Source: Aspidapion aeneum
Lineage: Eukaryota > Arthropoda > Insecta > Coleoptera > Brentidae
NCBI GenBank assembly: GCA_963576565.1
Contig: OY755040.1
Location: 89,147,002 to 89,211,001, forward strand
Direction: 5' to 3'
DNA: 64,000 nt
Position numbers and translations under genes: made by a program. This document shows, piece by piece, positions 22,846-34,838 of the stretch (position 1 is the stretch's first letter; every line of letters begins with the position of its first letter). Under the pieces are notes generated by a model that saw only the letters and a program-made list of their open reading frames with translations, was not told where the DNA came from and searched no databases.

Positions 22846-23384
22846 TACTTATATAGATCTTCTACTAAAGCGTATTTAAACCATTAATAGAAATAGACTG
22901 CAACAGGCGTTCAGGCATACTGGATTTAAATGAACCCCAACATATGGCTTGGATTAAAAAAGTAGACTTTCTTAATAGAATTTGAAAGAAGCTGCTTTCA
23001 AATGACATTGAAAATTGAGGTTAATATTTATTTTTGAATTGAATTTAAGAAAATTCTTTGGATTTTGGAACATTTGGAAGAGAAAGCCATTATCTTGAGT
23101 TCACGTAGCCGCTTACTTGGCATTTTTTAAGCAAATGAAAGGTAAAATTTTATAAATATTTAAATTTGGAACATTATAATAATATTATATGTAACAATAA
23201 TATAAAATAAAAATTAGATTACTCAAACTGTTAATGAATAAGCATAATAATGGGTGTTTTTAAATATATAAAATAGATGGGGCTGAGAGCGCGGCGACCA
23301 TTATTTTTCTTTGAAGTTCAACATGCCCGCAGGCTTGTTGCAGTCATTTTTAGAGGCCCTTTCCCAGTACAGATGTATATAAGT
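22846..23384 (+). repeat. Family B repeat, copy 1 (MITE-like, ~540 bp)
   Basis: The ends are long imperfect inverted repeats: ACTTATATAGATCT...TACTAAAGCGTAT...GACTGCAACAGGCGTTC...GGCATA, against the reverse complement of GGCTTGTTGCAGTC...CCCAGTAC...TATATAAGT. The middle carries CGTAGCCGCTTACTTGGCAT and GAGAGCGCGG. Related copies lie at 56824-57241 (inverted) and 61846-62247. No coding capacity was seen. Confidence 0.75.
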
Positions 23385-23727
23385 AGGTTGTTTGGCAACA
23401 GAGCATGTTCCCGTCTTCCAGTGCTGCGACAAGATTTGTGAGATAGTAGAGACGTAGGAAGAAATGTCAGACATTAGGAGAGTTATAAATAAATCTAATC
23501 AACAATATTATAATAAAAATTTGTGTATCACACCAATATTGGTTTCACTTTACCACGGTATTTAAACTACACGGTGGGTATTGGCACTTTTCTAGGAAGT
23601 TTTCGTAAAGTTTCTAAGACTGTGGGAAGATGTTACCTCTTTCCAATGTAAGGTTGGATTGGCTTTCTCTTTCTAACCCATGGCATCAAACCAAACCATA
23701 TGGCAGAAAAATCTTTGGTCAACATTT

Positions 23728-23899
23728 TAATATCCCTTAGTTGGGGATATCTTTAGGGCGAATATTCGCAACCGTTAATTAATAAAATGCTGTAAATTAC
23801 TTACACGATGTGAACGCTGCGTTACTAAAAGGGAAGAGAGGGATCCAACATGGCTGCTAGCATCAATTGTCATAATTTGAATTTTCGCGGGTTATTACA
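23728..23899 (-). repeat. 3' LTR of the minus-strand Gypsy-like element
   Basis: On the minus strand it runs from TGTAATAACCCGCG to GGATATTA. It matches the repeat at 29997-30167 with scattered changes. The purine-rich tract lies directly inside. Confidence 0.8.
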
Positions 23900-24002
23900 T
23901 CCCTCCATGCTAAGATTGGTGCTTGTTTCTTATTATTTTTTTAACACTGGATTTATGTTTGTTAACATTTTTATTCTTTTCGAACGCCTCAGGCACTTAT
24001 TT

Positions 24003-25028
24003 TTATCTTTTTCTGTACTTAAAGGAGTTGTCATGTCGGTCGTAAGCGGAATATTTCTTAGACTTTAGGTCAAATAGTTTTCCAAAATCGCTAATTTGGA
24101 TTTCTTTGGATGGACTTATATTAGGGCTATGAAAATCTGTATTCTCGTCAGAGTAGCTAGAGATAATACCTTCATCTGAGCTTTCAAGTTGCTCTTCGGG
24201 CAATTCGTCTTGGTAGTCACGGCCATTGACGTCTTTACTTGTACTTGGCGCATTTATGTCTCTTGTTATTGTCCTGCCAATTTTCGTGACAATATGCCTT
24301 TGTTTCTGTGGCTTGCTATTTTCTATTTTTGGCAAATCATTTGAGATTTCTGTAAATCTTTTATTTGATTTGCATGTCTTTTCCATAACTGTTGGCTTGG
24401 CAATCGACATAAATACACTGTTTTTCCTAGCCTTTTCTCAATAACAGCTTCTGTCCATGACTTTTTGTTTGCTTCTCTGTAATCTCTAACAACTACTATT
24501 TCCCATCTTGAAATTCTCTGATAGTGTCTTTCTTGTTAGGGTTAGTTGTCTCAACCAGTGTATTTTTCTGTTCTTCTTCATGACCTTATGTCTTAGTAAG
24601 TCAAGTCGTGTTCTTAATTTGCGTCCAAACATTAACTGAGCTGGAGGTACTTTTGTTACACAGTGATCTGCATTTCTATATGTCAATAAAAATATCGATA
24701 GAAGTGTTTCTATCGGTGTACTACTATTTATTGGATCATCCAGCGCTGTTTTGATTTTTTTCTTAAATGTTTTAACATAATTCTCTGCAAAACTATTACT
24801 TTGACTATTATATGGTGGAATTGTCAAGTGTTTAATGCCGTTTTTACTAAAATTACTGGAAGTCCATATAACGCAAAAGTTTCTCTGAACTTCTTTTCTA
24901 CGTCTTTGCTTGTTGCAGATTTCATTGGAAAAACAATCGGCCACTTGCTGTAAGTGTCTACCATGATTAAAAAATTTTGACCACGTTTAAGTTCCGCAAA
25001 ATCTACGTGAACCACATCCAACTCGAGG
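24003..25028 (-). pseudogene. Integrase and C-terminal tail of the minus-strand Gypsy-like element
   Basis: Three minus-strand pieces read in order. The integrase core is at 24824-25021 (VDFAELKRGQNFLIMVDTYSKWP). After a frameshift, 24486-24870 gives IKHLTIPPYNSQSNSFAENY, with alanine-glutamate-asparagine at the usual catalytic-glutamate position, and the GRKLRTRLDLL block. A Ser/Glu-rich tail at 24003-24410 ends in a stop. The N-terminal zinc finger lies on the far side of the RTE LINE, near 28060-28190. Confidence 0.8.
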
Positions 25029-25034
25029 TGGCCC

Positions 25035-28026
25035 TGTTAACGCTGAACAGTACGGATCTGACCGGACAGGTCGATAAAGTTGTCCTGGTCTGGGGCAGCA
25101 GTCACACCAGTATCAAAATGGAGCGTTAAGTTAAATTATTCTGAACCGGTCCATTATTGAATATTCATAAGTATGACTGCAACAGTTTGAACAGTTATAA
25201 AGCTGCGATGAGGAAGGCAACGGAAAACCACCTCATTAACTTTTCCTTGTACAATAATCATGGCTAATAAACCAGTAACCACGGCCCTCAGTCCCCGGCA
25301 GACCTTTGATGGTCAGAGGGTGCTAAGAATCTCCGGATTAGCCATGAAAGTTGCTACGTGGAATGTGAGAAGCCTCCACGCTACAGGTAAACTTGACAAT
25401 GTAGTGGCTGAAATTGAAAGGCTGAACATTAAAATACTAGGTATTAGTGACACGCGTTGGTTGGGATCTGGCAAAACAAAAACCAAGAACAGTACAATAT
25501 ATTTCTCTGTTGCAGTCATACTAGATAAAAGTATAGACGATGCTGTCTAAGCTCCAAGCATCTCCAGTTCCTGTTAACATTATTCAAGTATACGCTCCTA
25601 CAGCAGAAAAGAGCGATGACGAAATAGAAACATTTTACGAAGAAATTGGAATGGTATTGAAAGAAACGAAAAATCATGAAGTGACTATCATTATGGGCGA
25701 TTTCAATGCCAAAGTTGGTCAGGGCAAAGTAGAAAACTGCGTTGGAGAATTCGGTCAGGGAACTTGCAATGAGCGAGGTGACAGACTCATCAAATTCTGC
25801 CAAAACGAAGATTTTATTATTATGAACACCTTTTTAAACTCCCAAAAGGTAGATTGTGGACTTGGAAATTTCCGGCAGATGGTGTCAACAATAATATAGT
25901 TCGAAATCAGATAGATTTTATTCTCATTAAAGATCGACATAAAAATTCTGTCAAAAACATATCCAGGGGCTGATATTTATTCTGATCATAATCCAATGGT
26001 ATCCAGTATTAGAATAAAATTTCAGAGAATGAAAAGCCTAGAATTGATGTTAGCAGGCTGAAACATCTAGACACATTCCAGGAAACTCAACAAAAAGTAA
26101 ACCGCAATATCTTAAACTTGCCGAATCAGCAAAATGGCAATAATATAAACGAGAGGTGGTAAATACAAAAAGCACTTATTACGGCCAGTAAGCAAACGCT
26201 ATTGTCACCACCCCGAAGAGCAAAACAGGAATGGATGACTGAATACCAAAATCGAATACAAAGAACGGAATAAAATCATTCAAAAGAAAATTAAAATTGC
26301 TAAAGAAGATTGGATACGCGGAAAATGTGAAGAAATCGAAGAACTTGATCGAAAATTTGATAGTTTTAACTTACATAAAAAACTAAAAGAGTTGACAGGA
26401 ACGAAAAGATGCAGACAAACGACCATGATTAGAATTAGTGATGGGAGCGTTACCTCAGATATTAAACTACAGTTAATGAGATGGGCGGAATATATAAAGG
26501 AACTTTTTAAAGATATTCGCCCAGAATTTCGGCTTGACTTTGCTGAAGATACGGGACCAGAAATTCTTCGAGATGAAGTTTTACATGCCATCAAGCAAAC
26601 CAAAGCGGGCAAGGCTTGTGGGCCTGATGAAATTGAGTTGCTTAAGCTCATTGATGAGGATAATATTGGGATTCTTGTAGATCTGTTTAATACTATATAT
26701 TTCAGTGGCAGAATTCCACTACAATGGCTTCAATCCACATTTGTAACACTACCTAAAAAGCCACATGCTAAAGATTGCTCTGATCACCGCACAATAGTCC
26801 TTATGAGTCACACTCTAAAAGTTTTTTAAAGATTGTTCACAACCGAATTTTTGCAAAATTGGACGCCAAACTAAGTGACAATCAAGTCGGATTTCGAAAC
26901 GGTATGGGCACGAGAGAAGCTTTGCTCGGCGTAAATGTTCTAATTCAGAGGTGTCTTGATATGAATCAAGATGTTTATGTCTGTTTCATTGATTTCGAAA
27001 CTTGTAAGAATTCTTAAAGAAAAGAATATAGATAGCAGAGACATCAATGTTATAGCGAATCTTTATTGGAATCAAACAGCTAAAGTCCAAATTGAAGATC
27101 AAGTATCAGAGGAAATAAATATTTTAAGAGGTGTCAGACAGGGCTGCATACTTTCTCCACTTCTTGTTAATATCTACAGTGTAGCAGTTTTTACCGAGGC
27201 TTTGAGAGACGCCAAAGAGGGCATAAAAATTAATGGTGAGGTCTTCAACACTATAAGATATGCCGATGACACCTTTGTTGCAGCTGACAGTCTACAGGAT
27301 CTCCAAGTGTTATTATGAGAGACTAAACAGAGCATGCCAAAAGTATGGTCTGAAGATGAATCTTAGGAAAACAAAAAATCCGAACATCGATGGCAATCTG
27401 ATAATCGATAACACACAAATAGAAAGACTTTCACAGTACAAATATCTAGGTACGTGGATAAACGAAAATGTAGATCAATCTCAAGAAATTAGATCAAGAA
27501 TTGAAATTGCAAGAAACGCTTTTGTAAAACTCAAAAAATTCCTTTGCAGCAGAGACATAAATTTAAAACTAAGAATAAGAATGGTGCACTGCTACGTTTT
27601 CTCAACTCTTCTTTATGGATGTGAAGCGTGGACTGTGAAAAAAAATGAAATGAACAGACTTGAAGCTTTTGAAAGATGGTGCTATCGTCGAATGCTGAGG
27701 ATTTCCGGGGTTGACAGAGTAACTAATATAGAGCTAAAACATAGAATTCAAAAAGATGAAGAAATTGGTCTCACTCTGAAGAAGAAAAAGTTGGAATATT
27801 TTGGCCACGTAGTGAGAGGCCCTAAATATAAGCTACTACAAAATATAATGGAAGGAAAAATTCAAGGCAAGAGAAGTCAAGGTAGAAGAAGAACATCCTG
27901 GCTTAAAAACTTGCGCGACTGATGTGGTATGACGTCGAATCAGCTGTTTAGAGCGGCAGCGAACAAGATTCGAATGGTCATGATTATCTCCAATCTCCGC
28001 TAGGAGATGGAACTTCAAGAAGAAGA
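25035..28026 (+). mobile_element. RTE-like LINE, inserted in the Gypsy-like element
   Basis: A plus-strand non-LTR element has an endonuclease and reverse transcriptase of RTE type. Its 5' leader contains GGAAGGCAACGGAAAACCACC, common in insect RTE elements. It ends in a short GAAGAAGAA tail at about 28026. The Gypsy-like integrase continues on both sides (28060-28190, and below 25028), showing that the LINE came later. The 5' border is approximate. Confidence 0.8.
25260..28015 (+). pseudogene. RTE-type endonuclease/reverse transcriptase, frameshifted
   Basis: The AP-like endonuclease starts MKVATWNVRSLHATGKLDNV (25345), with ILGISDTRWLGSG, IIMGDFNAKVGQG (~25690) and a YSDHNP motif (~25975). 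The RT follows: GKACGPDEI (~26610), GVRQGCILSPLLVNIY (~27130) and the catalytic YADD (~27258). Then comes the typical RTE end segment with LLYGCEAWTVKK, WCYRRMLRISG and YFGHVVRG. At least five frameshifts or stops break it, so it is non-functional. Confidence 0.85.
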
Positions 28027-28059
28027 ATCTTTATTTTTTAAACATTTTTTTTCTTCTAG

Positions 28060-28595
28060 TTGTCTATCAATTCCGGGCACCATAAGTACGCTCTTGCTAA
28101 AGACTTCGTTGTTTCGTTGTTAGTCCTAAATGGCTTGGTTTATCTAGTTCTTTTAACATTTCTTTTCTTCGTGCCTCCGGAATTACGACCCTATGTACCA
28201 ACAAAATGCATCTATTTTGCTATGTAAAGTTCTTCTCTTTTTTGATAAAAATATCTTTCTTCTTCACTGCATTTTTTGGGCAATCCTTTTTCTATGTATT
28301 GTGTTATTCTATACATTAAGGTATCTTTTCTTGTTTCTTGTGCTATTTTTTTACTATCTATTGGCCATTCTCTTATCGTAGTAGCAAAATTAATTTTTTC
28401 ATATTTATAACAGTCTAACTTATTAGTAAGTACCTCTGGGAATTTTTTTATAATGCTGCTTTTTACATTGTCTAAACTATGCATCTCAGTGAAATCAAGT
28501 TTAATATTAAATAATTTTAAGAAATCCCTGCCAAGCAGGTTTGGTCCTGATTTATTTACAACGTAAAATCTTGCTAATTTTTTAAAGTCATTCAC
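28060..28595 (-). pseudogene. Protease end fused to pre-integrase region (RT and RNase H missing)
   Basis: The minus-strand frame 28212-28595 starts in the C-terminal part of an aspartic protease (SGPNLLGRDFLKLF) and the RT leader (FPEVLTNKLDCYKYEKINF). It then passes directly to RNase H-integrase linker sequence (IAQETRKDTLMYRITQYIEKG). The whole RT palm and RNase H are therefore absent by internal deletion. Below 28210 the integrase zinc-finger histidine region (PSHLGL) and PGIDRQLEE are visible before the LINE junction. Confidence 0.75.
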
Positions 28596-28741
28596 TCTGC
28601 ATTCTGCTTTAAAATACCCTATAGGTGTAATTAGATTCCCTGTATAGCTATTTAGTATAATATTGTCAGATTCTAAATGGTACCTACTAAATTATTGGTT
28701 ATAAAAATCCAAACTTACTGCTGTTACGGCTGCTCCTATAT

Positions 28742-29619
28742 CTATGCACATTTTGTATTTTTTTTTTGCATTTGGAATTTATTATCAGCTCCTAAACTGT
28801 CGTCAATTTGAAATATATCCAAGTATTGATTGTCTATTTCAGTGTCAATATTTTCTACATTTTCTATTATGTTTTGTCTCCTTATGTTATTTTTTTTATA
28901 ACATAAGAACTCTGGGTAATTTCCCCCACCACAAATTTTACATTTGTGATTTTCGTATCTACATCTCCCAAAATATAACTTTTGATAAAATCTACACTGT
29001 TCCTTTTTATTTTGAAATCTTTGTTTTTCTAGATATGTGTTTTGCCTTTTTCCATAGTAATTTCCATTATTTTCTTGCATTTTTATTTTATTCCTATTGT
29101 TACTATAGCTACCTGCATTATATTGTCCGTTTTTTTCTGCATATCTCAAGACATTCACATTCACATTACTTTTACATGTATTTGCTCTTTCCTTTTGCAA
29201 CGCTATTTGAAAAATTTCTTGCAATGTTTTTGTTTCTTTTTCTTCACAACGTCTGTTCAAGATGGGCCTGTTTATCATGCCACATATAAATTTGACTCTT
29301 GACCTTTGCCTACCACTCTGCTATAGTCAAACTGCTGAGAAGCATAAAATTTTATACGTTTCCGCCATACAGTCACAATATATTGTACAGTCAAAAGACT
29401 AATTAGCTCAGCATATTTTTGTTCTTTTGGCAGCTTTGGATAGGCTAAATCCCTTAAAGTTTTATAAGTACTGGTTCCTATTAAGCTTAGTAAAGTATTT
29501 ACCTTTATGGTTTCGTCGATTACCTGGTTTGCCTGTAAATAGGATTCAAATTTCTCGTTATAGACTTGCCAATCTTGGGTTTCTGGACAAAACTCCGTTA
29601 TGCTTCCAATCAAAGACAT
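28742..29619 (-). pseudogene. Gag of the minus-strand Gypsy-like element
   Basis: The start codon at 29619 begins MSLIGSITEFCPETQDWQVY, a retrotransposon gag N-terminus (29275-29619). After a frameshift near 29280, the frame 28742-29278 continues with a basic, Asn-rich nucleocapsid-like part. It has a single knuckle-like cluster (CRFYQKLYFGRCRYENHKC, CKICGG) and ends before the protease. It lies about 380 bp inside the 5' LTR, the expected spacing. Confidence 0.75.
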
Positions 29620-29984
29620 TTTAATTTAATTTAATTGCAAGTTATTTTTATATATTTTTTTAATTTATGCTATTTATTTGCTTTTATGCATGGTTGCCTC
29701 GCGTATATTTTTCCTTTATTCCGCACTTTTGCGATATTTTTTTTTTACTCGAAAACGCGAAAATATTTGTTTTTGTTTACTTGTTTATGAAAACTTAACC
29801 GCACATTAGCACGTGCGTTTTTGTTTATTTCCTGCACTATGATCGTTACCATGGAAACAGTATCAAGTGTCAAGGTCTTTAAAAATCGGCACGCTTGGTA
29901 TGTTTTAGGTTAAGAATTTCGCCGAATTTTTGAAATTTTATTTTCGCAATTTTTACGATGAAAACACGCAATTTTTTTTCACTC

Positions 29985-29993
29985 CCGTCGCCA
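29985..29993 (-). other. Primer-binding-site-like sequence
   Basis: On the minus strand TGGCGACGG lies just inside the 5' LTR. TGGCGAC begins the complement of several insect tRNA 3' ends, but the tRNA was not identified. Confidence 0.55.
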
Positions 29994-29996
29994 ATT

Positions 29997-30167
29997 TAAT
30001 ATCCTTTAGTTTCTAGGGGATATCTTTAGGGTTAATATTCGCGCCTGTTAATTAATAAAATGCTGTTAATTACTTACAGAAACGCTGCGTTACTAAAAGG
30101 GAAGTGAGGGATCCAACATGGCTGCTAGCATCAATTGTCATAATTTGAATTTTCGCGGGTTATTACA
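29997..30167 (-). repeat. 5' LTR of the minus-strand Gypsy-like element
   Basis: Direct repeat of 23728-23899; the outer ~100 bp (GGGAAGxGAGGGATCCAAC to GGGTTATTACA) is almost the same in both. The flank to the right (30168-30489) shows nothing recognisable. Confidence 0.8.
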
Positions 30168-30489
30168 AAAATAGATACCGCATTAAAATTTTTGGTGGTT
30201 TAGGATTAAGGTTATGATTATTTAGGTTGTTTTAATCTTGAAAAAGTATTTTGGGCCTTTTTATTCAAATTAGTTTTTTTCCTATCAGAAAAGATTTGTT
30301 TATATTCCGTTACTCCCAAGCAAGGAATTCTGCACTACCACTTTTTGCCTATGCCCCTACCGTATAGTGGAAATACCGTGTCACTCTCAGAGATATAACG
30401 TTGAGATTTCTTGGGCGTCCATTTTTACATTAAGAGACGTCACTGCTGGCAGCTTATATTCCATTCATTTATAACTGAGAAATGATGAA

Positions 30490-31665
30490 TCACTGAAATA
30501 TTAAAAAATTCGTCTAGAATCTGTAGAAAAATATTATAATTTGTATAAAGAAAGAGAGTTTAAATTTTCCGTTGCTGCCAACGAGGAACAAAATCTTTAT
30601 TTCGTATGTATTTGTGGTCCTCCTGATTCAAGGACAACTAATTTTTTGATAGATTTGGAAACAATCTTACTCGATTTACCTAAGAATTGCAAAATTATTT
30701 TAACAGAGATTTCAACATTGATTTTAGTACCTTGTAAGTCTTTGGCATCCACGCAAGCTCTACATAATTTACTTACAATGCATCTTAACTTGCCTACTAG
30801 AATAAGTGGCGAAGCAGGTTCTATAATAGATTATTTTCGTACCAATTTTAGTGAAGATGACACAGAGTGTAACGTTATCTATACAGATTTAAAGCCGTGC
30901 TATCGAAGTTTTCTCTTAATTATACAAGTGAAAAGGTACTTTTACAATACAAACGCATTTTCTCAGGAAATGACTATGCAAATTTTAGAGTGAGATTAAG
31001 TATGAATAACTGGAGCTTTGTGCTAAATAATTATAAACCTGTTGACTCTGTTCATTCTGTGCTTTGCAGCTTATTTAACATTTAACAAATGCTTTCTATT
31101 GCGTAAAATGAGAAAACGGAACAAAAAAATTCTGGATGATCAAAGGTATTAAAATATCAGCTCAAAATCCTCAATGATTACACCTAATTTGTAAGTCAAT
31201 GCATAGTGAATTTTTAAAAAGTTACCATAGAGCATATCATCAAATATATGAACAGGTAATAAAAGCAGCAAAACGTACATATTACGAGAAAACAATGTAA
31301 ATCCTGGGTAATAATCAATGACCTAAGGGGAGAAATTGTGGGTTGAAACAATCAGCAAGGATTGATAGTAACGTTTAAAATCAATTTGACTGTACTGTTG
31401 CTAAAAATTTCACTCGTAGTTTGAATTCTGATCTTGACCCCATGGATAATCTTAAGAACTTTGATGTTGAGGAAAATTTTGTGCTCTACAATACCAACAA
31501 AGGAACTAAAAAAAAACAATCGCTGACATAAAGAATATTAACTTTACCGGTATAGAGGACATTTTTTCAAAATTTGGATACATTGGCACAAACAATTTAA
31601 TAAATGTTTTCAAATGGCGAGTTCCTTGATGCCCTCAAAACAGCATAATTCTGTTTTTAATTTAC
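30490..31665 (+). pseudogene. Jockey/CR1-type LINE 5' fragment (endonuclease to RT start)
   Basis: The frame 30541-30993 reads as part of an AP-like endonuclease: LYFVCICGPPDSRTTNFLID, DLPKNCKIILTEI, RISGEAGSIIDY and ECNVIYTDL. The catalytic positions around GDFN and SDH are altered. Frameshifted continuation shows LLQYKRIFSGNDYANF, a connector (INDLRGEIV near 31315) and the first RT block (NGEFLDALKTA near 31615), where similarity ends. It is a truncated, inactive LINE. Confidence 0.7.
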
Positions 31666-31825
31666 TGTATGTTTCTAATAATTTAAAAAGTTAATTATAT
31701 AAATAACTTTTTATCTTTATTTGTTTTAATTATTTACTGTTTTTTATTTTTTTTTACATTTTTAACTTTTTTATGTTTTAGAATCGTAGATTTCTCCAGG
31801 GTGAATTAGAACCATAATGAAGGCA

Positions 31826-32078
31826 TTGAAGGGAAAGTCCAAAATACTTCACAATCTTTTTATTTCTTAAAACACACTACGCGTTTCGATATATTAAAAT
31901 CATTATCAAGTGTGATAGAAAATAAAAATCCCTCTTTTAAAGCCAAAATCTGGGACACAAGTCAAAAAATAAAAACTACACAATTAAACAAACATCTTAA
32001 CCTTGAAATTTAAATACAAAGGGTAGTGTGTTTTAAGAAATAAAAAGATTGTGAAGTATTTTGGACTTTTCCTTCAAT
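31826..32078. repeat. 52-bp near-perfect inverted repeat with 150-bp loop
   Basis: GTCCAAAATACTTCACAATC with TTTTTATTTCTTAAAACACAC at 31834-31875 returns inverted at about 32020-32075. Next to the left arm is ACTACGCGTTTCGATATATT, whose complement contains GATAATGATTTTAATATATC then GAAACGCGTAGTG. This resembles the degenerate hammerhead-like terminal motif known from Penelope-like elements. No coding sequence is present. Confidence 0.6.
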
Positions 32079-33129
32079 CCTTTCATTTTTTATGTTTTGT
32101 TCTTTTATTGCCTCTTTTAATAGGTGTCTATTGTTTGCTTAATTTACTGTATGTTTATAATGACTTTTAATACTTTTTGCTCTTTAGGTTTTTAAATCAA
32201 TGTTAGGTAAGTAATTTAAGATCTTTTTAATTTGTACTTTCTTGTTTATTTGTTTTTTTTCTTTTTTTAACTATTCTTTTGTGTATTCTTTTAATTATAA
32301 TATTTTTTATAATTATTACAGCTTTGTCAACAAAACAATGGGTTTTTAGACAATAAAGCATATTTTGTATATTTTCTTGGACTGAATTTTTCTTAAAAGG
32401 ACTGAACGTAGGCAAAGCCTTCTGTTCTGCAGTTTTGGTCACTAAGATTTTTAGGAAAATAATGTACTTACTATTAAAAACTTCACCACCAAAAAAAATG
32501 ATAATAATGCACCCGACAAAAATGAAACCACTGTTTCAAGCTATGCGGTGTGGTCTTATACATACAAGTGATTCGTTTCAATGGAATACTTCTTTGAGAG
32601 ATTTTAAAAAAATTATTGTGTTAAGATTATTCTACTAATACTAAAAATTTAAGTATTTATCGCTTTGCAATCTTGTAACAGGCAAAAAAGCTAATGATTT
32701 TTTCTTTTTATTGTGACTGCTCTATTTAATTGGCTGGTATCGAAGAAAAATTTAGGTGAAGATAATCACCAAATGGCCGACTGACAGACCCGCGTGACCC
32801 CATGAAATTCGGCTGCGCACTCGTCGAAAAGCTATCTACCCCATATCTCTGTTCACTTTACATAAAAAATTAACCAATAATAATACATCAAAAAGAAGGG
32901 ACAAAAACATAATGACAAACATTATAATACTCTAAGAGAAAAAATAAGTGCTAATTTTTAGAAGAAAAAAATCTGTTTATTTTTATATAGCCAGTAAACT
33001 AAAAAAAGTTAAATTGTGCGGCCTAGCCATATACGTAATGGGCCTAGCACAGTTATAAAAAATGTATCTCAGTGTAATAATGTTTAAATGTCCTTCTACC
33101 CAAGCGTTACGTAACATATTTGTTTTCCG
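32079..33129. other. Gene-free A+T-rich stretch
   Basis: Small frames at 32227-32442 and 32435-32638 have no recognisable similarity and strongly biased, A+T-driven composition. No element termini were found. Confidence 0.45.
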
Positions 33130-33131
33130 TA

Positions 33132-33459
33132 CAAGGTGTTATTTAAGGAGGTAGTTCTTGGGTCCATTTTGAGAAAAAAAAAGAAAAACTGCCTAAAAAA
33201 GTCCAATTTTTAGTAATATCTGTGATACTTTGTTACACTTGAAAACGGTTAGAGATACTTACTAACCGAAACTTCCTGTTTAAAATAAATAAAGACAATG
33301 GCAGTCCGAAATTTTGTTTCAATCTGTGATACTGCTCTATATTTTTGTGAAATTTGGTACCTACACGCTTTCTATTCATCAAGAGTATAACGCTTTTATC
33401 TTAAAATGGACCAAGGAATTACCTCCATAAATATTAGCATTTTATTTAATAACACATTG
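33132..33459. mobile_element. MITE, 328 bp, TA-flanked (mariner-like termini)
   Basis: The ends are CAAGGTGTTATTTAA and, inverted, CAATGTGTTATTAAA. TA lies on both sides (33130-33131, 33460-33461). A second inverted block, GGAGGTARTTCYTKGGTCCA with TTTT, lies at about 33149-33175 and 33398-33427. No coding frame is present. The TA duplication and size fit a Tc1/mariner-type MITE. Confidence 0.65.
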
Positions 33460-34495
33460 TATAAACAAGCTTTGAAGTACAAACAAAGTAACTGAGTTTT
33501 TTCATTTCACATTCACATTTACCGCATTCTCTTGTATAAGAATTTTTAAAATTGGTTAAGAATTACCGAAGTTATGATACGATTTAAACCAAATGACTCC
33601 ATTTACTTCTATGTTTTAATAAATCTGCAGTTATTTTGTTTTAATTTTGGGCAGCCGAGCAGATTTACAGGGTGTACCACCTAAACCCTTAAAAAAATCA
33701 TCGTGTGGTGCCCATTGAGGTTTTGTATTGACCTTTTTTTTAATAGTAAGCAGTCCCTCGTTATTAACTTTAGCAAGCCACAATAGACTCGCTTGTGGTC
33801 GACTTGGACTTCAACAATCATTATCAAGCAGCCCCACAAAAAAAATTAAAAAACACTTAGTATACAGCATCGGAGTAAACTAAAAAATGTGTACAGCAGA
33901 AACTAAATTGCAAAGGTAATTTACCTTAGTATTTGTCAATTTTATTCTTGTCACATTTCTTTTAGTACTTTTTGGGATTTTTTTCTTTTTTGTGGTAAAA
34001 AAATTAAAATATTCAAAAATTGTTATGTGAGATGGATAGCAGCCCCAGAACTTCGCGAAAGGTTGGTGTGTATAAATCGAATAAAGCTCTCCATAAGTTG
34101 CGTTCTTTTATTTAGTTTTATTTTCGTTTGAAGCACACACAGCATTAAAAAATTATAATTTAATTTTTATAAGGTGCAGTCTGTGTAGGGTTGTAATCTA
34201 TCAATTATACTAATAATAAAAAAACAAATTAAAACCGCTCACAAGAATCGAGATCCATAAAACAGACTATATGTATTTTTTCGACGCTGAATCCTGGGTC
34301 AAAAAAGTCCCGTACGTCTGGCATTTGTTCGTGGGGTCAGCTTATATGAAATCAAGAAAAAAAAAATATTTTTAGTACATTTGTACATCTCAGTTGAAAT
34401 ATGGGCAGCAAGTAATTAATAAAACAATAAAAAAAACAGTGTAGACACATTATAACTAGTACATAGGGAAACAATTTCGCAAAGTTACTTGTAAG

Positions 34496-34838
34496 CAGCG
34501 ATGCCAACAATTTTCGTGAAAACTTCCTAAACGAAATTTAAAAACTGACGGTCCTGGATGTATAGGTTAATTAAATTTTTTCGTCAATCGTTTATTAAAA
34601 TGGCATTTTTGGGTGTTTCGAACATTGGAATTTGATGTATAGATAGCGATATATAATAAAGTGAATTGATAGATATAATTGTATAATAAATAACTTTTTG
34701 ATTTACAATTACTTTGTAAATTAATTGGAACACTAATCTATTTTGAAACTCTCCAAATTTCCCTGAAATTCCTTAAACCCCTAAATCTGCCAAAAATTTT
34801 GCTAAAACTGGGAAATTTCACCAAAGTTGGCAACCCTT
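34496..34838. mobile_element. hAT-type MITE, 343 bp, with 8-bp target duplication
   Basis: CTTGTAAG occurs immediately on each side (34488-34495 and 34839-34846). The termini are CAGCGATGCCAAC and, inverted, AAGGGTTGCCAAC. Similarity continues inward through a GTGAAA-TTCC block for about 30 bp. An 8-bp duplication with CAG-GGTTGCCAAC-like ends is characteristic of hAT elements. No ORF is present. Confidence 0.8.

Larger units (their letters stand above)
23728..30167 (-). mobile_element. Gypsy-like LTR retrotransposon with ~171-bp LTRs, RT deleted, split by an RTE LINE
   Basis: Two related ~171-bp direct repeats, 23728-23899 and 29997-30167, bracket minus-strand gag, protease and integrase remnants in the correct order. 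A primer-binding-site-like TGGCGACGGGAG follows the right-hand (5') LTR on the minus strand. A purine-rich ATGGAGGGA precedes the left-hand (3') LTR. The LTRs differ at roughly ten positions including indels, so the insertion is much older than BEL-2. RT and RNase H are missing, and an RTE LINE interrupts the integrase. No convincing target duplication was seen. Confidence 0.8.
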
